Notes: generated by a model from the sequence alone, not told the origin. Shown: positions 1 through 9,273, counted from the first letter of the stretch. The stretch is 64,000 nt of DNA from Gp6-AA40 sp963742105 (GCA_963742105.1 CAVUKN010000004.1:62001-126000), one strand, 5' to 3'. Translations and numbers: made by a program.

Positions 1-1196
1 GGGAGATGACTCCGGCCCATCGCGAGATGAGCATGGCGCTCAATCGCGACATGTACGACCAGCTCGTTCGCGGGATCGCCTCGGCCCGGAGGAAGACCGA
101 GCCGGCAGTCCGTGAGCTGATCGATCAGGGGCCGTTCACGCCTGACGTGGCGAAACGTCTGGGCCTGGTCGACGATCTCGCCTACGAGGATCAGCTCGAC
201 GATCGCGTGCCCGAACTGCGCAGCGGTTCGACGCAACTGCGCCGGATCGAGGGCACGGATTACGAGCGCGTCAGCCCGGAGTCGGTCGGCATTCGCACCC
301 GCTCGCGGATCGGCGTGCTTTACGCCGTCGGCGCCATCGTGTCCGGCAAGAGCGGATTCGACCCGCTCAACGGCGCCGTCGTCGGCTCCGATACGCTGGT
401 GGAGCAGATCCGGCGCGCTCGCGATGACCGGTCGCTGAAAGCGATTGTGCTCCGCATCGACAGTCCCGGTGGATCGACCGTCGCGTCCGACGTGATCTGG
501 CGCGAGCTGATGATCACCCGCGATCATCAGCCGCAGCGGCCGCTGGTCGTCTCCATGTCCGATCTGGCCGCGTCGGGCGGCTACTACATCGCGACGCCGG
601 CCCAGGCGATTGTCGCGCAGCCGGGGACGCTGACCGGTTCGATCGGCATCTTCGCCGGCAAGATCGTGACCGGCGGCACCATGAGTAAGCTTGGCGTCAC
701 CGAGCAGACGGTCAAGGACGGCGCGAACGCCGACATCTTCTCGCCGTTCACTCCCTTCAATCCGGCGCAGAGAGACAAGGTGCAGGCGATCATCGACGAT
801 TTCTACCGCGGCTTCATCGAGCGCGTCGCGCAATCACGCCACACCACACCCGAGCAGATCGACGCGATTGGCCGCGGCCGGGTCTGGACCGGTGCGCAGG
901 CGCGCGAACAGGGGCTGGTGGACGCGCTTGGCGGCCTCGACGTGGCGGTCACGCTGGCGAAGCAGCGCGCCGGGGTCCCGGCCGACGAGGAGGTGGAACT
1001 GGTCACCTACTCGCCGCAGCGCAGCTTCTACGAAGCGATCACCGAGTCGTTTCGCGGCAGTGCCACGCGGGATCTGTGGGGAATGCTGACAGTCGGCGGA
1101 GCCGAGGGGCGAACGCTCGCGAGCCTGACCGCTCCGGGACGCTTGTTCCGTCGCGGCGAGCCGTTAGCATTGATGCCATTTGCGTTTAGCCGGTAG
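1..1196 (+). CDS. sppA: Signal peptide peptidase SppA (C-terminal part; 5' end outside window)
   Basis: Membrane-bound serine protease that degrades cleaved signal peptides. The frame is open to the left edge, so the ATG at position 6 is internal and the true start lies upstream. The visible 396 residues match the C-terminal half of the 67-kDa two-domain form. They contain an IVLRIDSPGGS strand and the nucleophile region VVSMSDLAASGGYYIATP, with the catalytic Ser at about visible residue 190, followed by the family's TLTGSIGIF stretch. The general-base Lys of this class lies in the N-terminal domain, outside the window. The last codons AGC CGG TAG already belong to the CCGGTAGC-word repeat that follows, so the repeat supplies the stop codon. 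The gene converges on the PpiD-like gene. Confidence 0.93.
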   Translation, partial: EMTPAHREMSMALNRDMYDQLVRGIASARRKTEPAVRELIDQGPFTPDVAKRLGLVDDLAYEDQLDDRVPELRSGSTQLRRIEGTDYERVSPESVGIRTRSRIGVLYAVGAIVSGKSGFDPLNGAVVGSDTLVEQIRRARDDRSLKAIVLRIDSPGGSTVASDVIWRELMITRDHQPQRPLVVSMSDLAASGGYYIATPAQAIVAQPGTLTGSIGIFAGKIVTGGTMSKLGVTEQTVKDGANADIFSPFTPFNPAQRDKVQAIIDDFYRGFIERVAQSRHTTPEQIDAIGRGRVWTGAQAREQGLVDALGGLDVAVTLAKQRAGVPADEEVELVTYSPQRSFYEAITESFRGSATRDLWGMLTVGGAEGRTLASLTAPGRLFRRGEPLALMPFAFSR

Positions 1197-1379
1197 CGGG
1201 TAGCCGGTGGCTGGTAGCTGGCTTGTGGCGAGTGTTGTGGCGGCGGCATGGAGCCCCGTGACACCGCGCCACACGTCAGCGCGAGTCCGTATGGCCGGAG
1301 GAAAACCGTGGCAAGTGCTTTGGCACAGCCGCACCGGTCGACGGCGGAGCTGAGGGACTCGCTGCCAGTTACCGGCTAG
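1194..1379. repeat. CCGGTAGC-word repeat with inverted arms between convergent genes
   Basis: The spacer begins with repeated words of the type GGTAGC(C/T)GG (about 1187-1226) and ends with the complementary words CAGTTACCGGCTA (about 1365-1377). The two arms are inverted around roughly 130 nt of unremarkable sequence. Both convergent genes (sppA and the foldase) take their TAG stop codons from these words. The same word family returns at 42.42-42.47 kb and 63.3-63.5 kb. No further gene is visible here. Confidence 0.6.
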
Positions 1380-3313
1380 ATCGCGCTCTGCTGTGTCACC
1401 CGCCGCAGGACGTCCGGTTTCAGCTCGATCTTCAGCCCTTCCTTCACCTTGGTCATGTAGGCGGTGAAGAACCGGTTGCGCTTCTCGTTGAGCAGTTCGG
1501 CGCGGAAGGTTTCTTTCTCCTTGGCGAACTCGTCGGCTGTCACGTCGTCGCGGGCCTCGACCTTGACGATCACGGTTGCGTCGTTGGTGCGGATGGGATC
1601 GCTGACCGCGCTGGCGGGAAGACTGAACGCCACCGCGTCCACTTCCGGGCTGATCCCGACATCGGGCAGCGTCGCCCCCCGGGCGATCAGCTCGGTTTCC
1701 TTCGGGTCCAGCCCCTGGGCCTTGGCCGCCGCGGCAAAGTCCTTCGCGTTCTTCAGCGCCGCGGCGATTTCCGTGGCGCGCTGCCGACTCAGCTCGGCGG
1801 CGCGATTCCGAATCACGTCCTCGCGAACCTTGGCGGAGACTTCCTCGAGCTTCGGGACGTACGGATCCTTTTTCTGCGAGAGCACCATGAAGACCGGACC
1901 GCGCGCCGAATTCACCGGTTCGCTCGCCTCACCCTCCTTCAGCCGGAACGCCGCCTGCGCCACCTGCGGCGACGCACCCAGACCCGGGACCGGATCTTCG
2001 CGCTGGAAGAAGCCGGACTCCTGGACCGTGAGGCCCTGGGCCTTGGCGACCTTGTCGAGATCCGCCGCGCTCTTGATCTGATCGGCGAGCTGTCGCGCCC
2101 GCTCGCTGATCTGCGTGTCCGCCATCTGGCTGGTCAGCTGCTGCTGGATCTGCGCGCGCACCTGATCGAGTGGCGTCGTGCTGGCGGCCTTGCGCTCCAT
2201 GACCTTGATGATGTGATACCCGTACTGGGACTTCACGAGATCGCTGATCTGTCCCGGCTGCATCGAGAACGCGGCCGTCTCGAACTCGGGCACCATACGT
2301 CCCTTGCCGAAGAAGCCCAGATCGCCACCCTGATCCTTCGAGGTGTCTTCAGAGTACTGCTTCGCAAGCGCCGCGAAGTCCTCTCCGGCCTTGGCCTTCT
2401 TCAGCACCTCTTCGGCGCGCTTCCGCACATCCTCTTCGTTCTTGCCCTCGGTCTTCAGGAGGATGTGGCTGGCGTGCACCTGCTCGGGCTGCTGGAACTG
2501 CTGGATGTTCTGGTTGTAGTAGCGCTCGACGTCGGCCGGGGAAACCGTCACCTTCTGCCGCGCCTGGTCACGATCCAGCAGGATGTACTTGATCTTGCGC
2601 TGTTCTCCGATCCGGTATTCCGCCTTGTGCGAATCGAAGTAGGCGGCGACGTCGGCATCACTGACCGTCACCTTGTCGCGAAACTTGTCCGCGGTGAGGG
2701 CCACGATCTGCAGCTTCACCTTCTCGTTGCGGCGCTTGAACTCGCGCTCGACTTCCGAGTCGGGCACCACGATCCAGTCGGTGAGCGCCGCGCGCAGCTT
2801 GTCGATCACCATGCTGCGGCGGAGGCTGTCTTCGAACTGCGCTTTGGTCAGCGGCGGCCGCTGCGCCCGCAGCAACTGTTCGTAGCGCTGCTCGCCGATG
2901 AACTTGCCGTCTTCCTGCAGGCCGGGAATCGCGAAGATCTGCTCGGCCAGCTCGTCGTCGCTCACCCGCAGGTTGTGCCGGTCGGCCTCGAGGACCGCGA
3001 CCTCTTCGTCGATCATCTGCGTGAGAATCTGCTGATCGATACCCAGCTGACGGATCAGCTGCTCGTTGATGTTGCCGCCGAACTGCTGCTGGTAGGCCTG
3101 AATCTGCGACTGGTAACGCGCCTGGAAGTCGCCCGCGGTCAGGTCGTGACCGTTCACCTCCGCGATGACTTCGCGCGGAGCGGCGCCGAGCGTCGTCGCC
3201 GTGTTCCGCCCGAGGAAATCGGGAATGTAGAAAACGATGAACGTCAAGACCACCAGGGCGAGGCTCCACTTGAGCCACCCTTTGTGCCGACGCATGCGGT
3301 CGAGCATCGTCAT
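1376..3313 (-). CDS. PpiD/SurA-type peptidylprolyl isomerase, membrane anchored
   Basis: Periplasmic folding chaperone with parvulin activity. It has 645 residues: a short basic N-terminus, one membrane anchor at about residues 13-35, a SurA-N-like chaperone domain to about 260, and a parvulin domain at about 279-375 (HASHILLK, SEDTSKDQGGDLGFF, GYHIIKV). The long C-terminal part resembles the second, degenerate PPIase-like region of PpiD. Length and topology fit PpiD (about 620 residues) better than soluble SurA. The first ATG is preferred because AAGGA lies about 10 nt upstream; an in-frame ATG two codons later is possible. It is convergent with sppA, and its stop TAG comes from the intergenic repeat. 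Confidence 0.88.
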   Translation of the reverse strand: MTMLDRMRRHKGWLKWSLALVVLTFIVFYIPDFLGRNTATTLGAAPREVIAEVNGHDLTAGDFQARYQSQIQAYQQQFGGNINEQLIRQLGIDQQILTQMIDEEVAVLEADRHNLRVSDDELAEQIFAIPGLQEDGKFIGEQRYEQLLRAQRPPLTKAQFEDSLRRSMVIDKLRAALTDWIVVPDSEVEREFKRRNEKVKLQIVALTADKFRDKVTVSDADVAAYFDSHKAEYRIGEQRKIKYILLDRDQARQKVTVSPADVERYYNQNIQQFQQPEQVHASHILLKTEGKNEEDVRKRAEEVLKKAKAGEDFAALAKQYSEDTSKDQGGDLGFFGKGRMVPEFETAAFSMQPGQISDLVKSQYGYHIIKVMERKAASTTPLDQVRAQIQQQLTSQMADTQISERARQLADQIKSAADLDKVAKAQGLTVQESGFFQREDPVPGLGASPQVAQAAFRLKEGEASEPVNSARGPVFMVLSQKKDPYVPKLEEVSAKVREDVIRNRAAELSRQRATEIAAALKNAKDFAAAAKAQGLDPKETELIARGATLPDVGISPEVDAVAFSLPASAVSDPIRTNDATVIVKVEARDDVTADEFAKEKETFRAELLNEKRNRFFTAYMTKVKEGLKIELKPDVLRRVTQQSAI

Positions 3314-3371
3314 GGGCGATTAATCCTTCGATCCTTGTCTGGGCTGCTGCCGGGCGACGGCTGACAGGCGC

Positions 3372-3391
3372 CGCGGCCCTGACGGGCCGCG
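3372..3391. repeat. REP-like GC palindrome (GCGGCCC...GGGCCGC)
   Basis: CGCGGCCC, a TGAC loop, then GGGCCGCG form a perfect 8-bp hairpin upstream of the foldase gene. A close relative (GCGCGGCC, loop CTGGAA, GGCCGCGC) lies at 40222-40243. The shared stem and flank indicate one dispersed REP-like family rather than a terminator, since no T-tract follows. Confidence 0.55.
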
Positions 3392-3634
3392 CTACGGCAC
3401 TGCAAGCTGCGTAGCGAAACTCCCGATGGTACGACACCAAGTGTCGGCCTCGCAAATACTTGGACGCTTCCCGCGGGCTCCGCGGCCGCGCGGCCCGGCG
3501 CCTGCACGATTCTTCGCAGATCGACGCCGCCCGGCGGCGCCGCACGTGATAGTATTTTGCCGATTTTGAAGGACTTAGCGGCCTCCCCAGGGTCGCAATC
3601 GATGCGTCACCACGACTCCCGCCCGACTTGAGCG

Positions 3635-4723
3635 GTGAAACCAATCTCCAAAGCTGAACCCGGCCCCCCTGCCGTGCGCGATCCGCGGCCTCCGGACCTG
3701 GCTGCACGCGTCAGAGGACGCGTCGGAACGCTGCGCGCCCGTCTCGAGACGCGCGCCGCCCTGTCCGATGCCATCCGGGAGTCCAACGCGTCGCTCGAGC
3801 CGGTGAAGGTCGCCACGTGGCTGGTCGGGGAAGCGGCTGGCTGGTTCGAGGCGGGCAGCTGGGCCGTAGTGGCGAACGACTCGGAGAACCGGCCGGTCGT
3901 GTTCGCCCACATCGGCGTAACTGAAATGCTTCGCCCGGGCATCTCGATGGTTGCGAACTGGGTGCTGCGCAACGGCGGCGAGTTTTCCTCGGCGGATCTC
4001 GCGGCGGATCCCCGCGCCGAACCCGACTCCTCCGGTACTGGCATCGGCTTTCCGCTCGTTTGCCGCGGCAGGGTGATTGGGGCCCTGGTGGCTCTGGAAA
4101 CGTCGGTGTCCAGCGAAAACCCGGCGCTCGATGCGGCGCTGCTGCTCGCGATCCGGAGTTTCCTGGAACCGGCAGCCATTGCGCTCGACAACGCGATCAC
4201 CCTCCAGCGGGCCGAGGCCCAGTCGGTGACCGACGACCTGACCGGCCTGTCGAATTCCAGGTATTTGAACGCCGCGCTGCGCCGTGAAGCCAAGCGGGCG
4301 TCTCGCAGCGGGCGGCCGCTGTCCTTGCTGTTTCTCGACCTCGACGGCTTCAAGCAGGTGAACGATACGCACGGCCATCAGGCCGGAAGCCGAACGCTGG
4401 CCGAAGCGGCCGGAGTCATCCGCGGGTGCGCCCGCGAAACCGACGTCGTCGCCCGGTTTGGTGGCGACGAGTTCTCTCTCATTCTTCCCGACACCAGCCA
4501 GGACGGCGCGGTGTCCGTGGCCAGCCGCATCCGCGAACGACTGCGCGCCGCCTGTTTCCTCACGTCGGAGGGGCTTTCCATCTGCTTGACCGCGTCGATT
4601 GGCGTGGCCACCCTCCCGGACGTGGCTGCTTCTGCCGAAGAATTACTGAAGGCAGCCGACACGGCGATGTACAAGGTCAAGGCCTCCGGCAAGGATGGGA
4701 TTTACATCGCCACCGCGAGTTAG
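3635..4723 (+). CDS. GAF-GGDEF diguanylate cyclase
   Basis: Makes cyclic di-GMP from two GTP. 362 residues: a GAF-like sensor region at about 45-195, then a GGDEF domain at about 200-360. The active site RFGGDEF is intact (GGDEF at about 276-280), and an RETD sequence five residues before it matches the product-inhibition I-site (RxxD). No membrane segment is evident, so a cytoplasmic enzyme is inferred. The chosen start is GTG without an obvious Shine-Dalgarno, so the exact start is uncertain. The TAG stop at 4721-4723 overlaps the AGGAG ribosome site of mreB, which starts 11 nt later. The two genes are therefore probably co-transcribed, an unusual companion for the cell-elongation operon. 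Confidence 0.9.
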   Translation: MKPISKAEPGPPAVRDPRPPDLAARVRGRVGTLRARLETRAALSDAIRESNASLEPVKVATWLVGEAAGWFEAGSWAVVANDSENRPVVFAHIGVTEMLRPGISMVANWVLRNGGEFSSADLAADPRAEPDSSGTGIGFPLVCRGRVIGALVALETSVSSENPALDAALLLAIRSFLEPAAIALDNAITLQRAEAQSVTDDLTGLSNSRYLNAALRREAKRASRSGRPLSLLFLDLDGFKQVNDTHGHQAGSRTLAEAAGVIRGCARETDVVARFGGDEFSLILPDTSQDGAVSVASRIRERLRAACFLTSEGLSICLTASIGVATLPDVAASAEELLKAADTAMYKVKASGKDGIYIATAS

Positions 4724-4734
4724 GAGCATCGACA

Positions 4735-5760
4735 TTGCCTCTCGGTTCGTTCTTTTCCCTCTTTTCGAGTGACCTCGCCATCGACCTCGGCACGGCGAAT
4801 ACGTGCGTCTACGCCCGCGGCAAAGGCATCGTGGTGAACGAACCCTCGATTGTCGCCATCAACAAGATCAATGGGAGGGTGGAAGCAGTCGGCAAGGACG
4901 CCAAGGAGATGCTCGGCCGTACGCCAGGGAACATCGTCGCCATCAAGCCGATGAAGGACGGGGTCATTGCCGACTTCGAGGTCACCGAGAAGATGCTGAC
5001 CTACTTCATCAAGAAGGCGCACAACCGGAACGTCTGGGTGCGCCCGCGCATCGTCATCGGCGTCCCTTCGGAGATCACCCAGGTCGAGAAGCGTGCGGTC
5101 AAGGACAGCGCCTATCGCGCGAAAGCGAGCGAGGTGCACCTGGTGGAAGAGGCCATGGCCGCCGCGATTGGCGCCGGCATGCCGATCACCGAACCCTCCG
5201 GGAACATGATCGTGGACATCGGCGGCGGCACCACCGACATCGCCGTCATCTCGCTGGCCGGCATCGTCTACAGCAAGGCGGTGCGGGTTGCCGGCAACGA
5301 GATGGATGAAGCGATCATCCAGTACATCAAGAAGGCGTACAACCTGCTCATCGGGGAGCGGACCGCCGAGCAGATCAAGATGGAGATTGGCTCCGCCTAT
5401 CCGCTCGAACAGCCGATGACGATGGAGATCAAGGGGCGGCATCTGATCGAGGGCGTGCCGAAGACGATCACCATCAGTGACGACGAGATTCGCGAAGCGT
5501 TGGCCGAGACCGTCAACGTTATCGTCGACGCCGTACGCGTCGCGCTCGAGCGTACGCCACCGGAACTGTCAGCCGACATCGTCGATCGGGGCATCGTCCT
5601 GACCGGCGGTGGCTCCATGCTGAAGAACCTGGACAAGCGCCTGCGGGAGGAGACCGGACTGCCGCTGGCAATGGCGGAGGACCCGCTCTCGTCGGTCGTG
5701 CTCGGCGCCGGCAAGATGCTGTCCGATTTCAACCTGCTGCGGAAGATCTCGATCGACTAG
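4735..5760 (+). CDS. mreB: Rod-shape-determining actin homologue MreB
   Basis: Bacterial actin that organises lateral wall synthesis with MreC, MreD, PBP2 and RodA. 341 residues. The start is TTG at 4735, preceded by AGGAG at 4722-4726 with 8-nt spacing; an open frame continues upstream but is only the shadow of the cyclase gene. Actin-fold nucleotide-binding signatures are clear: DLAIDLGTANTCVY (phosphate 1), MIVDIGGGTTDIAVIS (phosphate 2) and GIVLTGGGSMLKN (adenosine). The N-terminal hydrophobic FFSLF stretch could serve as the membrane-binding end. It is first of the five elongasome genes and separated from mreC by an inverted word repeat. Confidence 0.97.
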   Translation: MPLGSFFSLFSSDLAIDLGTANTCVYARGKGIVVNEPSIVAINKINGRVEAVGKDAKEMLGRTPGNIVAIKPMKDGVIADFEVTEKMLTYFIKKAHNRNVWVRPRIVIGVPSEITQVEKRAVKDSAYRAKASEVHLVEEAMAAAIGAGMPITEPSGNMIVDIGGGTTDIAVISLAGIVYSKAVRVAGNEMDEAIIQYIKKAYNLLIGERTAEQIKMEIGSAYPLEQPMTMEIKGRHLIEGVPKTITISDDEIREALAETVNVIVDAVRVALERTPPELSADIVDRGIVLTGGGSMLKNLDKRLREETGLPLAMAEDPLSSVVLGAGKMLSDFNLLRKISID

Positions 5761-5762
5761 GG

Positions 5763-5862
5763 AAATTGACGAATTTGCGCATTTACGGATTGACGAATTT
5801 ATTGGCGGATTTCTCGCAGCCTCCCAATTCGTCAATTCGTCAATCCGTCCATTCGTAAATTC
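5763..5862. repeat. Inverted TCAATTCG-word repeat between mreB and mreC
   Basis: AT-rich words of the type TTGACGAATTTGCG at 5763-5800 are mirrored by GTCAATTCGTCAATCCG at 5825-5862, giving an imperfect inverted repeat with a spacer of about 25 nt. Base composition contrasts sharply with the GC-rich genes around it. It ends only 4 nt before the mreC ATG. It could act as a partial terminator or an mRNA-processing hairpin that changes the mreB:mreC ratio; this is inferred. Confidence 0.6.
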
Positions 5863-5866
5863 CTTC

Positions 5867-6715
5867 ATGGCTCTCCTCGATATCCGTCAACGCACCGGCT
5901 GGCTCTTCGTGGCCGTTGTGGTCGCGCATATCGCGTTGATCTCGGCACAGGTGAATTCCAGGCGCGGGGTGCCCCTCCTGGAGGAAGTCATCTTCGGGGC
6001 GTTCGCCGAGGTGCAGCGCGGATCGGCGCGAGTTGTCGGCGACGTCCGTGAAGGCTGGCAAAACTATTTTGCGCTTCAGCAGATTCGACATGAAAACGAA
6101 GATCTGAAGCAGCGCGTGGCCCAGTTGGAAATCCGGCTGCAGCAGGAGCGCGCCGAGGCGCAACAGACGCGAACGCTCCAGCAACTGCTGAGCCTGCGAC
6201 AGGAAACCGCACCGCCAACGACCGCGGCCAATGTCATCGGCGCGAGCGCCGACGCGTATTTCCGCACCATTTCCATCGACAAAGGCACGGCCGACGGCCT
6301 GCGCCAGGACATGGCGGTGATTGCCCCGGCCGGCGTGGTCGGGCGCATCATCCTGCCGACGCACCGTGCGGCGAAAGTGCAGCTCCTTATCGACCGCAAC
6401 GCCGCCGCCGCGGCGCTGATCGAGCGGTCGCGCGCGCAAGGCGTGGTGCTGGGAACGGGAACCGGCGTCCTGACAATGGCCTACCTGCCGGGGTCGGCCG
6501 ATATCAAGGTGGGGGACCGTATCGTAACGTCCGGCATCGACGGGATTTACCCGAAGGGGTTCGTCATCGGTCAGATAGAATCGGTACAGCGTGGCGCTGG
6601 AGAGTTCAACGGGATCGTGATCACGCCCGCGGTGGACTTTTCGTCGTTGGAAGCGGTGCTCGTCGTGACCGCCCCGCCACCGGTGTCTGAACGACCGGCG
6701 GATCACGCGCGGTGA
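5867..6715 (+). CDS. mreC: Rod-shape-determining protein MreC
   Basis: Bitopic inner-membrane protein linking cytoplasmic MreB to the periplasmic wall synthases. 282 residues with a transmembrane segment at about 12-28, a coiled coil at about 65-110 (NEDLKQRVAQLEIRL and continuing Q/E-rich heptads), and the paired beta-domain core of MreC (VGRIILPTHRAAKVQLLIDRN, GDRIVTSGIDGIYPKG). The length is typical. The stop overlaps the mreD start by 4 nt (GTGA), implying translational coupling. Confidence 0.95.
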   Translation: MALLDIRQRTGWLFVAVVVAHIALISAQVNSRRGVPLLEEVIFGAFAEVQRGSARVVGDVREGWQNYFALQQIRHENEDLKQRVAQLEIRLQQERAEAQQTRTLQQLLSLRQETAPPTTAANVIGASADAYFRTISIDKGTADGLRQDMAVIAPAGVVGRIILPTHRAAKVQLLIDRNAAAAALIERSRAQGVVLGTGTGVLTMAYLPGSADIKVGDRIVTSGIDGIYPKGFVIGQIESVQRGAGEFNGIVITPAVDFSSLEAVLVVTAPPPVSERPADHAR

Positions 6716-7212
6716 AGCTCGCGGGCGCGTTTATCGCGATCGCTCTTGCGCTGGCGCTGCAGACGACCTTGACACGATTCGTCGCGGCCGGGACCGGCGC
6801 GGTGGACGTGGTGCTCGTCGCGGTGGTCTACGTGGCGCTGACGACGGGCCCGGTCGGCGGCATGCTGTCGGGCACGGTTGCGGGGCTGATTCAGGACACA
6901 CTGTCGAGCGGCGTCATCGGTATCGGCGGACTTGCGAAGACGCTCGTGGGGTTCCTGGTGGGCGCCATCGGTCAGCAGTTCATCGTGACGGCGCCGCTGC
7001 CGCGGCTTGTGATGTTCGTCGCGGCGACCGCGCTCCACGCGGCTGTGTTCATGGGACTCTACGTGGCGTTGGGTCTGCGGGTGTTTTCGTCGCCCTGGAC
7101 GGCAATCGCCAGCCAGGCCGCCGTGAACGCGGTGATTGGGCTGGTTTCGTTCGCGGCGATTGAGGCGATGCCCGGGGCACTGGAGCGCCGGCGGACGCGT
7201 CGAAGAAGATAG
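6712..7212 (+). CDS. mreD: Rod-shape-determining membrane protein MreD
   Basis: Small polytopic inner-membrane partner of MreC. 166 residues, almost entirely hydrophobic with about five predicted transmembrane segments and an Arg-rich cytoplasmic end (RRRTRRRR). It has the expected size and sits exactly between mreC and the PBP2 gene. It starts with GTG inside the mreC stop (GTGA overlap). MreD diverges strongly in sequence, so the assignment rests on hydropathy, size and operon position. Confidence 0.9.
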   Translation: MKLAGAFIAIALALALQTTLTRFVAAGTGAVDVVLVAVVYVALTTGPVGGMLSGTVAGLIQDTLSSGVIGIGGLAKTLVGFLVGAIGQQFIVTAPLPRLVMFVAATALHAAVFMGLYVALGLRVFSSPWTAIASQAAVNAVIGLVSFAAIEAMPGALERRRTRRRR

Positions 7213-7224
7213 TCAGGATTCAGT

Positions 7225-9270
7225 GTGATGGCTCAGACCGAGGATCGTCGTCGCATCGCCAGCCGCCTCGTCGTGCTGCAGGTGGCGGTGATCGTCGTGT
7301 TCGCGGCGCTCGCGACCAGCTTCTGGGTGCTGCAGATCGTGCAAGGCCAGAAGTACGTCGAGATGGCGGAGAACAATCACCAGCGGACGCTGGCGCTCCG
7401 CGCGCCGCGCGGCGTGCTGTTCGACCGCAACGGCAAGGTGCTGGTCGATAACCGGCACTCCTTCACGATCTCGATCGTCCGGGAACACACCAAGGATCTC
7501 GATCACACCATCACGGAACTGTCGGCGATCGCGCAACTGGATCCAGCTCTCGTCCGCCAGATCGTCGAACGTCATCGCGGCGAGCCCAGCTACCGCCCGA
7601 TCGTGGTCGTCGAAGACGCGTCGCTGGCGCAGGTGGCCGCCATCCAGGCCCATAAACTCGACTACGAGCTGCCGGATGTCCTCGTGGAGGAAGTGCCGAC
7701 CCGCAAGTATCCGGAATCGCTGGCGGCCCATCTGTTCGGGTACGTGGGTCAGGTCAACGATGCGCAGGTTGCCAACGACCCATCGTTGCGAAGCGGCGAC
7801 ATCGTGGGGCAGTCGGGTCTGGAGAAGGTCTACAACGCCGATTTGAAAGGCGAGGACGGCGCCAAGATCGTCGTCGTCAACAGCATGGGTCGCGAGATCC
7901 GCGTGCTGCAGGAAGAGCAGCCGACCGAAGGCAAGCGGATGCAGCTGACGATTGACTACGACGTGCAGCGCGCGACCGAGGAAGCCTTCAACGCCGTCAC
8001 CGAGGCCGGGCTGACGAATGCGGGCGCCGCGGTGGTGCTCGATCCCCGCTCCGGCGAGGTCCTGGCGTTCACCAGCCGGCCAACCTACGATCCGAACGAC
8101 TTCGCGTCGGGGATCGATCGCGGTACGTGGAACGCACTGACCGGCGACGAGCAGCGGCCGCTGAACAACCGCGCCGTCCAGGGCCGTTATTCCCCCGGCT
8201 CGACCTTCAAGATGGCGGTCGGCCTTGCCGGTCTCGAGGAAGGCGTCATCGATCCGCATTTCACCGTGCACTGTGGCGGCGGCGCCAACTTCTACGGCCG
8301 CTTTTTCAAGTGCTGGAAGAAGGGCGGGCACGGGACCGTCGATCTGAGGACCGCGATCGCGCAGTCGTGCGACGTCTACTTCTACACCGTCGCCAACCTG
8401 TTGGGCGTGGACAAGATCAACAAGTGGGCGACGTTGCTCGGCCTGGGCGTCAAGAGCGGGATCGACCTGCCGAACGAGGTCACGGGCCTCGTCCCGTCCA
8501 CCAAGTGGAAGCAGGAAGTGCGGCACGAAAAGTGGTATGCCGGCGAGACGATCTCCGTTGGTATCGGGCAGGGGGCGGTCTCGTTGACGCCGGTCTCGAT
8601 GGCCGTGTACATGGCGACGCTGGCCAACGGCGGCACGCGCGTCACACCGCACCTCGTCAAGGCGATCGACGACGGCAACGGCTGGAAGCAAAAGGACCCG
8701 CCGCCGCCGCAGTCTCATTTCGATATCGATCCGGACAAGCTGCAGGCGATTCGCGACGGCATGTGGGCAGTGGTCAACGGCGCCGGCACCGGCGGCCGGG
8801 CGCGGGTCGAGGGCAAGGACGTCGCCGGCAAGACCGGCACGGCCCAGGTGATCTCGAACCAGGGGCGCGCCGCCGCGCGCGGCAAACGCGACCTGCGCGA
8901 CAACGGCTGGTTCGCATTCTTCGCGCCGCGCGACAATCCGCAGATCGCCGGCATCGTGTTTCTCGAACACGGTATGCACGGCCCGAATGCCGCCTCGGTT
9001 GCGCACCACATCCTCGACACGTTCTTTGCGAAGCAGGACGGCCGGCCAATGCCGCCGCCGCCAACCAGGGAGCAGATGCGTCTTGATTTCGCGGATCCGA
9101 TGGGTGGAGGGCCGCGGGAGTATCCCGATCCGCCGGCCCTGCCCGAGGAACCGTCCGGTCCGCCCGAGGCGCGGCGCGAGCCGGCAACGCCCGAGCGTCG
9201 CCTGGCCCAGGCGGCTGTCGATGTCACCCGTGGTGCGGATCTGGTGAGATCCGTGAGCGCGCCGCGCTGA
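7225..9270 (+). CDS. mrdA: Penicillin-binding protein 2 (elongation transpeptidase)
   Basis: D,D-transpeptidase cross-linking peptidoglycan during elongation together with RodA. 681 residues: one N-terminal membrane anchor (about 15-37), a dimerisation/pedestal region, and a transpeptidase domain with STFK (nucleophile Ser at about 326), SCD as the second motif (about 381) and KTGT (about 536). The last 80 residues form a Pro/Arg-rich tail not typical of the family core. The start is GTG at 7225 or ATG at 7228; AGGA at 7215-7218 suits both. It lies 12 nt after mreD and 3 nt before mrdB. Confidence 0.96.
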   Translation: MMAQTEDRRRIASRLVVLQVAVIVVFAALATSFWVLQIVQGQKYVEMAENNHQRTLALRAPRGVLFDRNGKVLVDNRHSFTISIVREHTKDLDHTITELSAIAQLDPALVRQIVERHRGEPSYRPIVVVEDASLAQVAAIQAHKLDYELPDVLVEEVPTRKYPESLAAHLFGYVGQVNDAQVANDPSLRSGDIVGQSGLEKVYNADLKGEDGAKIVVVNSMGREIRVLQEEQPTEGKRMQLTIDYDVQRATEEAFNAVTEAGLTNAGAAVVLDPRSGEVLAFTSRPTYDPNDFASGIDRGTWNALTGDEQRPLNNRAVQGRYSPGSTFKMAVGLAGLEEGVIDPHFTVHCGGGANFYGRFFKCWKKGGHGTVDLRTAIAQSCDVYFYTVANLLGVDKINKWATLLGLGVKSGIDLPNEVTGLVPSTKWKQEVRHEKWYAGETISVGIGQGAVSLTPVSMAVYMATLANGGTRVTPHLVKAIDDGNGWKQKDPPPPQSHFDIDPDKLQAIRDGMWAVVNGAGTGGRARVEGKDVAGKTGTAQVISNQGRAAARGKRDLRDNGWFAFFAPRDNPQIAGIVFLEHGMHGPNAASVAHHILDTFFAKQDGRPMPPPPTREQMRLDFADPMGGGPREYPDPPALPEEPSGPPEARREPATPERRLAQAAVDVTRGADLVRSVSAPR

Positions 9271-9273
9271 GCC

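Noticed and set aside
4426..4734. Longer MreB with an extra 100-residue N-terminus
   Set aside because: The extension is the shadow of the GGDEF gene in another frame; MreB homology starts at the TTG with AGGAG before it.
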